DNA of 64,000 nt from GCA-2746795 sp964643965 (GTDB lineage: Bacteria; Chloroflexota; Anaerolineae; Promineifilales; Promineifilaceae): the NCBI GenBank assembly GCA_964643965.1, contig CAZXVH010000014.1:1-64000 (forward strand), given 5' to 3'. Below, in pieces: positions 39,909 through 48,116 of the stretch. Within the stretch, counting starts at the first letter, position 1. Each line of letters starts with the position of its first letter. The notes beneath the pieces are model-generated. The model saw only the letters and a list, made by a program, of their open reading frames with translations, was not told the DNA's origin and made no database searches. The position numbers and the translations under genes are program-made.

Positions 39909-41765
39909 TTAGACAAGGGGCCAGATGGCCGCCAATTCGGCCAGCAATTTCTGACGCTGCTGCTGGTATGATTCCAGTTCCATGTCGCCAGATTCATGCG
40001 CCTCATCCAGGTTTACCACCGCCAGCAGCAGGCGCTCCCGCTCGACCTGCTCACGCGCTGCTTCTTCTTCATCATACGCCTCATCGGCTGTGTCGCGCCG
40101 GGTGATGATAAACAAGGCGGCCACCACCACCACCAGCAGCACCACGCCCCCTACGATGATTTCGTTGAGGCTGTTGGCTGGTGGGGGGATGATGGCGCCG
40201 GCCGGACGAGTGAGGATTTCAGGACGGCCGTTTAACATAAATGCTAATTCGCTGCCGGCCGCCAAATCCGTTTGCACATAACTGGTAAAACTGCCGCCGG
40301 GCATCTCCTGAACGCCCTGATCCAACCAGCCCGCACCCGTCAAAGAGACGCCTCGATCCGGGATAATGACGCTGACGCTGCTCGTATCGTAAAAAACGGG
40401 GCGCGAAACCGTCATGCCTTCTTCATAAGGCAAATCATAAGAGGCAATCAGGTTAAGCGCATTACTGCCCGGATTCAGAGGAAAGACATCGGCAAAGGCG
40501 CCATCCGCCAGTTGAATGATTTCTGTCGCCGGGATGGTTTGATCGATAGCGCCAAAGGTCCGCTGAAAGGCGATATTTTGCGCCCCTGCCGGCAATGCCA
40601 TGCGCACTGTGCCCTGCGCCGGATCGCCGCTCTCGCCCACAAATACCTCCGCCGAGGGGTTGCTAAATGCGTAAAATTCATCGACTCGCAGCGTGTCTGG
40701 GCCAAAACTAAGCAAGATGTGCATCCTGTCAAAATTAACCACTGCCTCTGAGGTCGTCGGCTCAAAGACGGTGATGGGCAGATTAAGATTGGGTTCACTG
40801 CGACTAATCTGGGCGGCGTCACTGCTGAAACCCAAATCCTGGTAGCGAGCGCTGGCTAAATAGACCCAATCCGGATCCACCGGCTCCATTTCAAACAAGA
40901 AACGGCCGTCAGCGTCGACAGTGGTGGTCATATTCACCGTAGGCTGAAAATCCTGGCTGAAGCCGCGCAATATTACCTCTGCATCATCAATGATTGTGCC
41001 AGTGGTGGCATTGGTGACAACGCCGGAAACCGTCGCCCCCACAATCGGTTCAACGGGGGCATTGGGATCAAAATAGCTGTAGCTGAAGGTACGCATATAA
41101 TCGACCACATCCCACCGTTTTTGCTCACTCAGTTGGTAGGCATGGTCCGGTACGCCTTCGTTTTCAATGGCGGTAAAAACGGTCTCATTGCTGCGGTTGA
41201 ACCAGTAGCGCACACTGCTCAGATCGGGCAGTGGGGCTGACGCTTCGCCCGCTTCCGGGCCGTCACCCAGCCCCGTTTCCCCGTGGCAGGCGAGGCAGTT
41301 TTCTTCATAAACGGCTTGCCCGGCGGCCAGCGCTTCCGGCGGCGTCGCCAGGCTGTAAACGGCGGCGATGAGACGCCAGCGGTTTTCTTCATTGATGGGA
41401 TTGCTGCTCTCCGGGCCAAAGGGGGGCATACCGCTTTCCAGCAGACCGTTGGTGATGGCGCTGTACATACCGGCCGGAATGCGGGTACGTCGAAATTCAG
41501 GATCGGTGTAGTCAGCAGGCGGACGCGGCAGGTCGGCAGAAAGTTCGCCATCGCCCTGCCCGGCCGGACCGTGACAGTTGGCGCAGCGCTCCTGGAAAAG
41601 CTCTATGCCGATTTCGGCGTCGGGTGGGCCGGGAGGTAAAACGGGTTCTTGGGCGGCCAGGGGGCCAGCCTGGAGAAACAAGAAGGTCAGTAGGGAAAGT
41701 AGAATGAAGAGGGCGAGGAGGCGCAGTAAACGGCCGTTTCTCGCCTGAAAGAGTGGTGATGTCAT
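39909..41765 (-). CDS. dihaem c-type cytochrome with carboxypeptidase-regulatory-like domain
   Basis: A 618-residue membrane protein. It has a signal peptide (about 12-38), two cytochrome c domains with haem sites CANCH (61-65) and CLACH (157-161), a carboxypeptidase-regulatory-like beta domain (about 235-330; VSGVVTNATTGTIIDDAEVILRG), a long beta-rich region and a transmembrane helix near 525-550 (NEIIVGGVVLLVVVVAALFIITRR), ending in a short cytoplasmic coiled coil. The first haem has a good axial Met in LLESGMPPFG. In the second the expected Met region reads GVPDHAYQLSEQKRWDVVDYM, so a Met at the usual place is missing. It should carry electrons on the outer face. It is next to the ccm genes that would mature it. 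Confidence 0.85.
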   Translation of the reverse strand: MTSPLFQARNGRLLRLLALFILLSLLTFLFLQAGPLAAQEPVLPPGPPDAEIGIELFQERCANCHGPAGQGDGELSADLPRPPADYTDPEFRRTRIPAGMYSAITNGLLESGMPPFGPESSNPINEENRWRLIAAVYSLATPPEALAAGQAVYEENCLACHGETGLGDGPEAGEASAPLPDLSSVRYWFNRSNETVFTAIENEGVPDHAYQLSEQKRWDVVDYMRTFSYSYFDPNAPVEPIVGATVSGVVTNATTGTIIDDAEVILRGFSQDFQPTVNMTTTVDADGRFLFEMEPVDPDWVYLASARYQDLGFSSDAAQISRSEPNLNLPITVFEPTTSEAVVNFDRMHILLSFGPDTLRVDEFYAFSNPSAEVFVGESGDPAQGTVRMALPAGAQNIAFQRTFGAIDQTIPATEIIQLADGAFADVFPLNPGSNALNLIASYDLPYEEGMTVSRPVFYDTSSVSVIIPDRGVSLTGAGWLDQGVQEMPGGSFTSYVQTDLAAGSELAFMLNGRPEILTRPAGAIIPPPANSLNEIIVGGVVLLVVVVAALFIITRRDTADEAYDEEEAAREQVERERLLLAVVNLDEAHESGDMELESYQQQRQKLLAELAAIWPLV

Positions 41766-41783
41766 GGATCTTCCTTTAAGGTA

Positions 41784-42275
41784 TCAGGCCGGTATGGCGA
41801 GTTTGTGACCGCAGGCCGCGCAGAATTTATCGTCGCCGTCTACTTTAGCGCCGCACTGGGGGCAAAACTGGGTGCGACCATTGGCGGAAACGGCCGTTTT
41901 ACCGGGCAATCCTGAGCCGATGGCGGCACCTTGTTTCTGCGCTCGCACCCGGTTGAGCGCCGCCTCGATTTGGGCGGCCACGTCGTCCGGCGGCGCTTCT
42001 CTGCCCAGGGCATCGATCTCTTGGAGAACGGCCGTAGCTACAGCGACCAACTGCTCCCGCTGCGCCTGATACACATCATCCGGTATTTTGTTCGTCTCAT
42101 GATCAAAATCGAGCGCCCGGATTTCTTCAAGCACCGCTTCCTTTTGCGCCAAGAGCCGTTGCTTGCGGCTGAGCGGCCGTTCGTCCCGCCGCCTTGCCAC
42201 CAAAAAAGGCTGCGCCAAAAATAAACCAGAAATAATGAGTAAAGCCAGGGCCAGTAGTATGGAACCAATTGACAT
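41784..42275 (-). CDS. CcmI-like membrane protein with C-terminal zinc ribbon
   Basis: A 163-residue protein: one N-terminal transmembrane helix (IGSILLALALLIISGLFLAQPFLV), a coiled coil whose sequence LAQKEAVLEEIRALDFDHETNKIPDDVYQAQREQLVAVA resembles the N-terminal part of CcmI, and a double-CxxC zinc ribbon at the end (FCPQCGAKVDGDDKFCAACGHKL). It lies directly between ccmG and the cytochrome gene, 18 bases from the latter. Its place and CcmI-like part suggest a role in handing apocytochrome to the haem ligase. The zinc ribbon would lie inside the cell if the single helix follows the usual topology. Related proteins are, from memory, frequent in Chloroflexota ccm clusters. Confidence 0.7.
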   Translation of the reverse strand: MSIGSILLALALLIISGLFLAQPFLVARRRDERPLSRKQRLLAQKEAVLEEIRALDFDHETNKIPDDVYQAQREQLVAVATAVLQEIDALGREAPPDDVAAQIEAALNRVRAQKQGAAIGSGLPGKTAVSANGRTQFCPQCGAKVDGDDKFCAACGHKLAIPA

Positions 42276-42289
42276 AATCGATGTGCGGT

Positions 42290-42430
42290 TTACAGTCGTC
42301 AGTCGTCAGTTATCAGTCGTCAGTCGTCAGTCTTCAGTTTTCAATCGTCACTCTTCAATGGTCAGGTCCCTTAACTATCCACTGACTGTTCACTGTCCAC
42401 TGTTCACTGTTCACTGTTTACTGTCCACTA
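42290..42430. repeat. long heptad repeat tract, CAGTCGT then CACTGTT types
   Basis: About 20 units in 7-base phase. The first half is built on CAGTCGT (CAGTCGT, CAGTCGT, CAGTTAT, CAGTCGT, CAGTCTT) and the second on CACTGTT/CACTGTC. The stop codon of ccmG (42428-42430) is the last part of the tract. It separates ccmG from the CcmI-like gene. Confidence 0.85.
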
Positions 42431-43036
42431 TCCCCCGCTCCCTCCCTCCGCTAAAAGTGTGTTAATGGTATTGATCATGGCCGGGCCGTTGACCGGGCCA
42501 ATGACCACATCGGCGATCACGCCATCTTTGCCAATGAAAAAGGTCTCCGGTACGCCGGTAATTTCATAGTCGCTGGAAATGGATGTGCCCAGGTCTGGGG
42601 CATTGGGATAAGTGATGCCAAATTCTTCCAGGTAGCGTATCGAATTGGGTTCCACATCGGCATAGGCCACGCCCAGGAAAACCACATCTTCATTGGCGAA
42701 CTGCCGCGACGCCTGCTCCAGTAAATCCGCCTCTACGCGGCATTCGACGCACCAGGAAGCCCAAAAGTTAAGCACAACCACTTTGCCCCTCATCTCTTCC
42801 AGGGTAGAAGCAGGCTTCTGCTGCCACTCGTAGCCATTAAAATATTCAACCGTGAATTGGGGCGCGACCTGGCCGGCTTCCGGTCGGGTCTTGTTGGCGT
42901 TCATCAAGCCCCAACCCACCAGCGCCAGAACGCCGATAACGGCCGTCCATAACAAAATTGTACTCAGCCGATATTTGCTCTTGTTTTCAGCGGGTTCCCC
43001 CACTTGTTTATCCGCTGGCTGAATGGTATCCGTCAT
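42428..43036 (-). CDS. ccmG: thioredoxin-like cytochrome c biogenesis protein CcmG/ResA type
   Basis: A 202-residue membrane-anchored thioredoxin-fold protein. The N-terminal helix (about 25-44) anchors it outside the cytoplasm. The redox site is FWASWCVECRVEA with Cys96 and Cys99 (WCxxC), and the cis-proline loop is GVPETFFIGKDG. It reduces the CxxCH cysteines of apocytochromes so that haem can be attached. It lies in the order ccmE-ccmF-ccmH-ccmG, all on the minus strand. The last codons and stop fall in heptad repeat sequence (GGSGG then TAG). Confidence 0.92.
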   Translation of the reverse strand: MTDTIQPADKQVGEPAENKSKYRLSTILLWTAVIGVLALVGWGLMNANKTRPEAGQVAPQFTVEYFNGYEWQQKPASTLEEMRGKVVVLNFWASWCVECRVEADLLEQASRQFANEDVVFLGVAYADVEPNSIRYLEEFGITYPNAPDLGTSISSDYEITGVPETFFIGKDGVIADVVIGPVNGPAMINTINTLLAEGGSGG

Positions 43037-43048
43037 AGTTCACCTTTT

Positions 43049-43104
43049 CGGTAATCGGTAACTGTTAACTGTCCACTGTTCACTGTTCACCGTCTACTGT
43101 CCAC
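43049..43104. repeat. heptad repeat tract between ccmH and ccmG
   Basis: AACTGTT, AACTGTC, CACTGTT, CACTGTT, CACCGTC, TACTGTC in 7-base phase. The stop codon of ccmH (TAG on the minus strand at 43094-43096) lies inside it, and the last two codons are repeat-encoded. Confidence 0.8.
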
Positions 43105-43648
43105 GTAATTCTTGTTCAATGCGGGCGGCGTAATCATCAGGGGCAGGCGGGGGAGCAACGGCCGTTTCCCCCACCACGCCCTCTGTTTCATCCGTGCGCA
43201 GCCCTTTCATATAGCGGACAAAAAATACCAGCCCTAAGGCCACCGCCACAAACGGCAGCAGCCACAAAACAAAGTTGACGCCGGTACGCGGCGGCCGTGC
43301 CAGGGCGCTGTCGCCATACTGGCGCACAAAATAGTCGAAAATATCTTGCTTGCTTTCGCCCGCCGCCAACTTGGTGCGGATCAACTCCCGCCAATCGGCG
43401 CACGCCTGGGTGGGACAGACATCCAGGGGCGTGTTTTCACACACCGGGCAGTATATGTCCTTAGCCACCTCATTGACTTCATCGTCTGATACGGCCACGA
43501 CCGGCGCTTCTGTTTCACCCTCTTGGGCTGCAACTGGCAGGGCCGCTACAGCAGCCCAGGCCACCAGCAGCAGGCTTAAGATAAACAGCCACCACCATAA
43601 CACGGCTGGCGCTCTGCGCTCTCCACTCCGATTCATTTTCTTATTCAT
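43094..43648 (-). CDS. ccmH: cytochrome c maturation protein CcmH
   Basis: A 184-residue protein with an N-terminal signal or anchor (about 15-42), the CcmH domain and a C-terminal transmembrane helix (VNFVLWLLPFVAVALGLVFFVRYM). The redox motif is extended: VAKDIYCPVCENTPLDVCPTQACADWRELI with Cys67 and Cys70 (the usual CxxC) plus Cys78 and Cys83. It keeps apocytochrome thiols ready for haem ligation together with CcmG and CcmF. ATG 43648 lies 5 bases beyond the ccmF stop and has GGAGAT upstream. The longer frame to 43768 runs into ccmF and is false. The extra cysteine pair is common, as far as I recall, in related Gram-positive and Chloroflexota proteins. Confidence 0.9.
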   Translation of the reverse strand: MNKKMNRSGERRAPAVLWWWLFILSLLLVAWAAVAALPVAAQEGETEAPVVAVSDDEVNEVAKDIYCPVCENTPLDVCPTQACADWRELIRTKLAAGESKQDIFDYFVRQYGDSALARPPRTGVNFVLWLLPFVAVALGLVFFVRYMKGLRTDETEGVVGETAVAPPPAPDDYAARIEQELRGQ

Positions 43649-43652
43649 GACC

Positions 43653-45656
43653 TCAATCTCCCGCCACGCCCAGGGCCACGCTGCGCTCCCGTTTGGCCAC
43701 AGCCACCGCTTCTTTGCGTGGATCTGGCCAGGCCGCCACCAACGTCCCGATGACAAAGATGAGGCCACCGGCCCATATCCAGTTAATCAACGGGTTGACA
43801 TAGACGCGGAAGGTGGCTTCGGTGGCGGTGGTCGGCTCCCAGTTCACCAGGAGGACGTAAAAATCTTCGGCGATGGTGGAGCGGGCTGCCGGGATGGTCA
43901 TGGGTTGGCCGGTGCGGGTATAGAACTCGGTGCGCGGCCGGATGTTTTTGACGAAACGGCCGTTATAAAACACATCCACATCCGCTTCCGTAATCAGCAA
44001 ATCGTCCGGCCCCGGGAAGCGTTCGGCGCCGTTAAAAACCATCGTATAAGCGCCCATCGTCAGGCTTTCCCCATTTTGCAAGCTCAACTGCGTCTGCTGC
44101 TGGAACAACTCCGTGCCGATGATGCCAAAAGCCATCACCAATACGCCCATGTGGATCCAGTAGCCGCCATACCGCCGCCGATTGCGAGAGAGTAAACGGC
44201 CGTAAGCCGTCCACGGTTTCTCACCCCGCTTCATACGCGCCCGCGTCCCTTTCCAGAACTCCAACAGCGTCAGAATCACAGAGAATATCACGATCCACAT
44301 GCCCAGCAGCGCCGCCCAATAACGAATACCGAGGGCAAACAAAACGGCCGTTACCACCAACGCCGCCACCGCCGGCCACAGCAAAGACATCTCCAGCCGC
44401 TTGACGCTCGTCTTATACCACATCGTCAACGGGGCCACGCCCATGAGCAGTAGCAAAGCGGCAAACAACGGCGCCAACGCCTGCTCATACACCGGCGCCC
44501 CCACAAAACCTTTCTCGCCGGTAAACAGTTCCGAGAAAATGGGGTAATAGGTGAACAAGAAAACGACCGCCAAAATAGCCATGATAATGAAGTTGTTATA
44601 AAGAAAAGCCGCTTCCCGCGATAAAAAGGAACTGATCTGATTCTTAGACGCCAATTCTTCTCGCCGCGCCGTCATCCAATAAGCGGAAAAGATGAACATG
44701 ATGACGATGAAGCCAAAGAAGAAGGGGCCAATGGCCGACTGGGCAAAGGAATGCACCGAGGAAATGACGCCGCTGCGCACCACAAAAGTACCCAAAATGA
44801 CCAGGCAGTAGGTGAGGACAATCAAGAAGATATTCCACGTCTTAAACATTTCCCGCTTTTCTTGAATCATCACTGAATGCAGGAAAGCTGTGCCCGCCAG
44901 CCAGGGCATCAACGAAGCATTCTCCACCGGGTCCCAGGCCCAATAACCGCCCCACCCTAACACATCATACGCCCAACGGCCGCCCAAAATGAGGCCCAGG
45001 CTTAAAAATAACCAGGCCACCAGCGTCCAGCGGCGCGTGGTACGAATCCAACGATCATCCAACTGTTTGGAGATGAGCGCCGCCATAGCAAAGCTGTAGG
45101 GGATGACAAAACCAACAAAACCCAAATAAAGCATCGGCGGATGGATAATCATGCCAGGATGGCGTAGCAGCGGATTTAAACCGTTGCCATCTGGCGGAAT
45201 CATCACCATACGGGTGAAGGGGTTTTCAATAAAAGCAGAAATGCCCAGGAAAAATATCTGGGTGAAGCTGACCACCATAATCACGTAGGGCATCAGCGCC
45301 CGGTCTGCATTCCATTTTCGGGCCATCACCACAGCGGCAAACGCCGCCAGCAGTAAATTCCAAAACAGCAGCGACCCCGCCTGCCCACCCCACAACGAAG
45401 TCACCTTCAAATAGGTAGGCATTTCAATGCTGGAAACGCGCCACACATATTCGATAGAAAAATCATTATTTAACAGGGAAATAACCAACGTGCCGGCGGC
45501 AATCGCTACCAACGGAAAAACTAAAATCACACCGTTGCGGGCGCTTTCCACCCAACGCGGGTCATCCCGGCGGCTGCCATACCAACCGGCAAACGCCGCA
45601 AATATTGATACGAGCAAGGCCAACAGCAAGGCAAAATAACCTAAATCAGCAATCAT
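43653..45656 (-). CDS. ccmF: haem lyase CcmF
   Basis: A 667-residue membrane protein with about 14-15 transmembrane helices, the normal size. It joins haem to apocytochrome c on the outer face of the membrane. The tryptophan-rich WWD motif is clear: GWGGYWAWDPVENASLMPWLAGTAFLHS (near residue 233), preceded by TSLWGGQAGSLLFWNLLL. Conserved histidines that bind haem flank it (for example LRHPGMIIHPPMLYLG and the one in FLHSVMIQ). The soluble loop near residues 540-620 is also typical. It is followed at once by ccmH. ccmA, ccmB and ccmC are not in this window. Confidence 0.95.
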   Translation of the reverse strand: MIADLGYFALLLALLVSIFAAFAGWYGSRRDDPRWVESARNGVILVFPLVAIAAGTLVISLLNNDFSIEYVWRVSSIEMPTYLKVTSLWGGQAGSLLFWNLLLAAFAAVVMARKWNADRALMPYVIMVVSFTQIFFLGISAFIENPFTRMVMIPPDGNGLNPLLRHPGMIIHPPMLYLGFVGFVIPYSFAMAALISKQLDDRWIRTTRRWTLVAWLFLSLGLILGGRWAYDVLGWGGYWAWDPVENASLMPWLAGTAFLHSVMIQEKREMFKTWNIFLIVLTYCLVILGTFVVRSGVISSVHSFAQSAIGPFFFGFIVIMFIFSAYWMTARREELASKNQISSFLSREAAFLYNNFIIMAILAVVFLFTYYPIFSELFTGEKGFVGAPVYEQALAPLFAALLLLMGVAPLTMWYKTSVKRLEMSLLWPAVAALVVTAVLFALGIRYWAALLGMWIVIFSVILTLLEFWKGTRARMKRGEKPWTAYGRLLSRNRRRYGGYWIHMGVLVMAFGIIGTELFQQQTQLSLQNGESLTMGAYTMVFNGAERFPGPDDLLITEADVDVFYNGRFVKNIRPRTEFYTRTGQPMTIPAARSTIAEDFYVLLVNWEPTTATEATFRVYVNPLINWIWAGGLIFVIGTLVAAWPDPRKEAVAVAKRERSVALGVAGD

Positions 45657-45714
45657 ATTGCTTCTCCAAATGATAAAAGTAGCCGTTCAGACTGGTAGAA
45701 ATGTTGTTCTCTGT

Positions 45715-45765
45715 GTAGAGCGATTTTCTAAATCGCTTTCTGAACGATTTGGCAAATCATTCTAC
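45715..45765. repeat. double-hairpin intergenic element, copy 2
   Basis: The outer stem GTAGA...GATTT pairs with AAATCATTCTAC. Inside are AGCGATTT-TCT-AAATCGCT and GATTT-GGC-AAATC. It has the same plan as 26572-26627 and sits between ccmE and ccmF. Confidence 0.6.
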
Positions 45766-45872
45766 AATTTGCCATAAAAATAAAGAGGGGCGGATTATAG
45801 TCAATCCAGCCCCCTGCTTTCAAAAAACATACATTACAGTTCTAAACTCAGTGGATCAGATGCGAGACGACC

Positions 45873-46373
45873 TTAACTAGCCGGCTGCTCCATGCCTTCA
45901 TATTCCATTTCTTCATAGCGCGTGGGGCATTTTAGGAAAAGGCCGCCAGGGTTGGCGGTAAAGTTGCCCATTTGATCCGCGCTTCCCTCAACGAGGGCCT
46001 GGGCCTGTTCTTGCAGCAGGTCCGGTTTTGGCTCATTGAGGACAATGATGTGAAGGCGCTGCCCAGGCGCGGCCGGGTTATCGACGATATCGAATTCTAG
46101 CCGGGAATTGGTAGAATCAATCTGGGTATATTTCACGGTGTCGCCCAGTACATAGCCAGATACACGTAAATCACGGCCGACCAAACGGCTTTGCTCCGCA
46201 TAAAACTCATCTACTGTCTTGTAAAGTTGGGTGCTGCCGCTCATGGCATTCACCACTAAATAACCAATCGCGGCCACCAACAAGAGTCCGCCAACGACAA
46301 ATTTCCAACGATTGTTCTTAGGTTTATCCAGAGCCAGCTCACCGCCTGTATTGGTCCATGAAGTATCAGCCAT
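45873..46373 (-). CDS. ccmE: haem chaperone CcmE, CxxxY type
   Basis: A 166-residue membrane-anchored OB-fold haem chaperone that carries haem to CcmF. It has a transmembrane helix (about 24-44) and a beta barrel (about 63-135; RDLRVSGYVLGDTVKYTQI, RLEFDIVDN). The haem-binding site, a histidine in classical CcmE (HxxxY), is Cys149 in LFLKCPTRYEEM, giving CxxxY with Tyr153. This variant is known from archaea and some bacteria such as Desulfovibrio. It is the first gene of the ccm cluster, 217 bases before ccmF. Unlike the CxxxY systems described as lacking CcmG and CcmH, this cluster has both. Confidence 0.88.
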   Translation of the reverse strand: MADTSWTNTGGELALDKPKNNRWKFVVGGLLLVAAIGYLVVNAMSGSTQLYKTVDEFYAEQSRLVGRDLRVSGYVLGDTVKYTQIDSTNSRLEFDIVDNPAAPGQRLHIIVLNEPKPDLLQEQAQALVEGSADQMGNFTANPGGLFLKCPTRYEEMEYEGMEQPAS

Positions 46374-46465
46374 GATATCTCTCTCCTAAATAGCTGGTCA
46401 TCTCTTCTGTGATGACTAAATTTTTCTTTAATAGAGACTTTTGGCGTTCAAAAGTCTGATTAATG

Positions 46466-46540
46466 TTGCCTGATTGTGTGAACAAATTATACTGTGGTTT
46501 CAATCTGAGTGTTACAGGATTAAGGATTTCTTATTATACT
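46466..46540 (+). promoter_or_regulatory. two candidate sigma70 promoters before the gene at 46565
   Basis: TTGCCT (46466-46471) with a 16-base spacer to TATACT (46488-46493), and TTACAG (46512-46517) with a 17-base spacer to TATACT (46535-46540). The region also separates the divergent ccmE gene. Confidence 0.45.
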
Positions 46541-46564
46541 ACCATTCAAGCATAAATCATTATT

Positions 46565-47167
46565 ATGAATGCAAACACAAACAAATCGTGGACTTTAGAA
46601 AATATCTTAGACAAATTGGACGCCACCCGCGAACAATTGCTGGTGGCAATTGAAATATTGCCAGATGAAGCGCTGCTGGAAGAAAATGCTGTCGGCCGTT
46701 TTTCTATTGCAGATGTGCTGGCGATTCAAGCGGCCTGGGAAGCGGAGTTGGTCACCGGCTTGATGCGCCTGGACCAAGGCAAAAAACCGGAGCGCCTGCT
46801 GGCTGCCCTGGCTGACCCCAAGCCTTACAATAAAGAGCGTTACTTTGAAAATAAAGAGCGCTCGTTAGACAGTATTTTCAATGATTATCAGCAGGCGCGG
46901 GTGCAGGTGGAACAGTGGTTGGAAGAATTTTCGGAAAAGGCATTGAATGATCCCAAGCGCTTCTCCGCCTTACAAGGACGAACGCTTGCCACTATCGTGG
47001 GGCAAGTGACCTGGGAACGAGAAGAAAAGTATATTTCGCCCTTCTCAGCGTTTGCCCAGGCGTGGGCGGACAGCCGCCAGGTAAATGATCCGCTAACCGA
47101 CCCCGGCTTTATCCCACTGACTAATCTAACAACGGAGGAAGACCCCGATGACGATGACTCAAATTAA
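46565..47167 (+). CDS. ClbS/DfsB (DinB-like) four-helix bundle protein
   Basis: A 200-residue helical protein resembling the ClbS/DfsB (DUF1706) group: LDKLDATREQLLVAIEILPDEALLEENAVGRFSIADVLAIQAAWEAELVTGLMRLDQGKKPE at the start, then LDSIFNDYQQARVQVEQWLEEFS and TIVGQVTWEREEKYISPFSAF. The usual metal-binding histidines of DinB proteins are not evident (AIQAAWE where HIAAWE is common), so it may not bind metal. The C-terminus is acidic. It overlaps the next gene (ygfZ-like) by 20 bases, so they are co-translated. The role is unknown; some relatives protect against genotoxins. Confidence 0.6.
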   Translation: MNANTNKSWTLENILDKLDATREQLLVAIEILPDEALLEENAVGRFSIADVLAIQAAWEAELVTGLMRLDQGKKPERLLAALADPKPYNKERYFENKERSLDSIFNDYQQARVQVEQWLEEFSEKALNDPKRFSALQGRTLATIVGQVTWEREEKYISPFSAFAQAWADSRQVNDPLTDPGFIPLTNLTTEEDPDDDDSN

Positions 47168-48116
47168 CCCCAAAGTATATGAAGCGGCGCACACAACGGC
47201 CGTTCTCACCAACCGCAGCATTCTAGGCGTCCTCAAATTTTCCGGCGCTACCCGGTTGGACCTCATCAACCGCATGTCTACCCAGGCGGTGCTAAACTTA
47301 CAGCCCGGCGAAGGGGCAGCCACCGTGCTGACCACCGATGTGGGGCGCATCATCGACCGGCTGCTGCTCTACGCCGCCAGCGACGCCGCCTATGCCCTCA
47401 CCGGCGAAAACAATGCTGAGGCCATCGCCCGGTACTTGATGCGCTTTGTCTTTTTTAATGATGATTTTCATATTGAGGATTTGAGTGGAGAAACGGCCGT
47501 TTTCGCCATTTACGGTCCCCAGGCAGCCGCCCTCCTCAACCAGGCCGGTTTCTCTGAGACTGACATCCCCTTGCACCATTGGCGGCAGACGACAGTGGGC
47601 GAGATAACCGCCACTCTTCACCGCACCGATCCCATCGCCGGCGACGGCTACTTTGTCATGTGCAATGAGACAGACCGTGAGGCGCTGTGGCAGCATTTGC
47701 TCAGTACCGGCGTCACCCCCGCCACCCCCGATGAGTACGAGTTTTTGCGTATCGAAAGCGGCGTCAAGCGTCTGGGGCATGAACTGGGCCAGGATTACAT
47801 CCCGCTGGAAGCAGATTTGTGGGAGGATGTGTCGTTTCGTAAGGGCTGTTACATTGGTCAGGAGATTATCGCCCGCATGGAAAGCCGCAGCCGATTGGCC
47901 AAGAAAGTGGTTAAACTCTACCCGGCCGCCCCGGTAGCCGAAGGGGAGACCATCACAGCTGCGGGCAAAAAAGCGGGTTCCGTCACTTCAGCCGCCGTTG
48001 GCCCCACGGGCGCTGTGGCCTTGGGCTATGTGAAAACGGCCGTTCTGGAAGCCCATACCCCGCTCATGATTGGCGAAACGGCCGTGACAGCCATCCACGA
48101 AAATCCTCGGAAATAA
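47148..48116 (+). CDS. ygfZ: folate-binding YgfZ/GcvT-like protein
   Basis: A 322-residue protein of the YgfZ family, related to the T-protein of glycine cleavage. It supports folate-dependent repair or assembly of iron-sulphur clusters in the cytoplasm. The family signature is present: SFRKGCYIGQEIIARMESRSRLAKKVVKLY, with the conserved Cys, preceded by RIESGVKRLGHELGQDYIPLEADLW. The N-terminal strand-rich part LKFSGATRLDLINRMSTQAVLNLQPGEGAATVLTTDVGRIIDRL fits as well. ATG 47148 follows CGGAGGAAG. It is co-translated with the helical-bundle gene upstream and ends just before the convergent RNase T2 gene. It has four copies of the palindrome or near matches. Confidence 0.88.
   Translation: MTMTQINPKVYEAAHTTAVLTNRSILGVLKFSGATRLDLINRMSTQAVLNLQPGEGAATVLTTDVGRIIDRLLLYAASDAAYALTGENNAEAIARYLMRFVFFNDDFHIEDLSGETAVFAIYGPQAAALLNQAGFSETDIPLHHWRQTTVGEITATLHRTDPIAGDGYFVMCNETDREALWQHLLSTGVTPATPDEYEFLRIESGVKRLGHELGQDYIPLEADLWEDVSFRKGCYIGQEIIARMESRSRLAKKVVKLYPAAPVAEGETITAAGKKAGSVTSAAVGPTGAVALGYVKTAVLEAHTPLMIGETAVTAIHENPRK

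Noticed and set aside
42290..42430. Possible CRISPR or iteron origin
   Set aside because: Period-7 repeats without spacers, no DnaA boxes and no replication gene nearby; the same repeats occur at many other places.
43350..44195. 281-codon open frame on the plus strand
   Set aside because: Antisense to ccmH and ccmF, which have clear family motifs.
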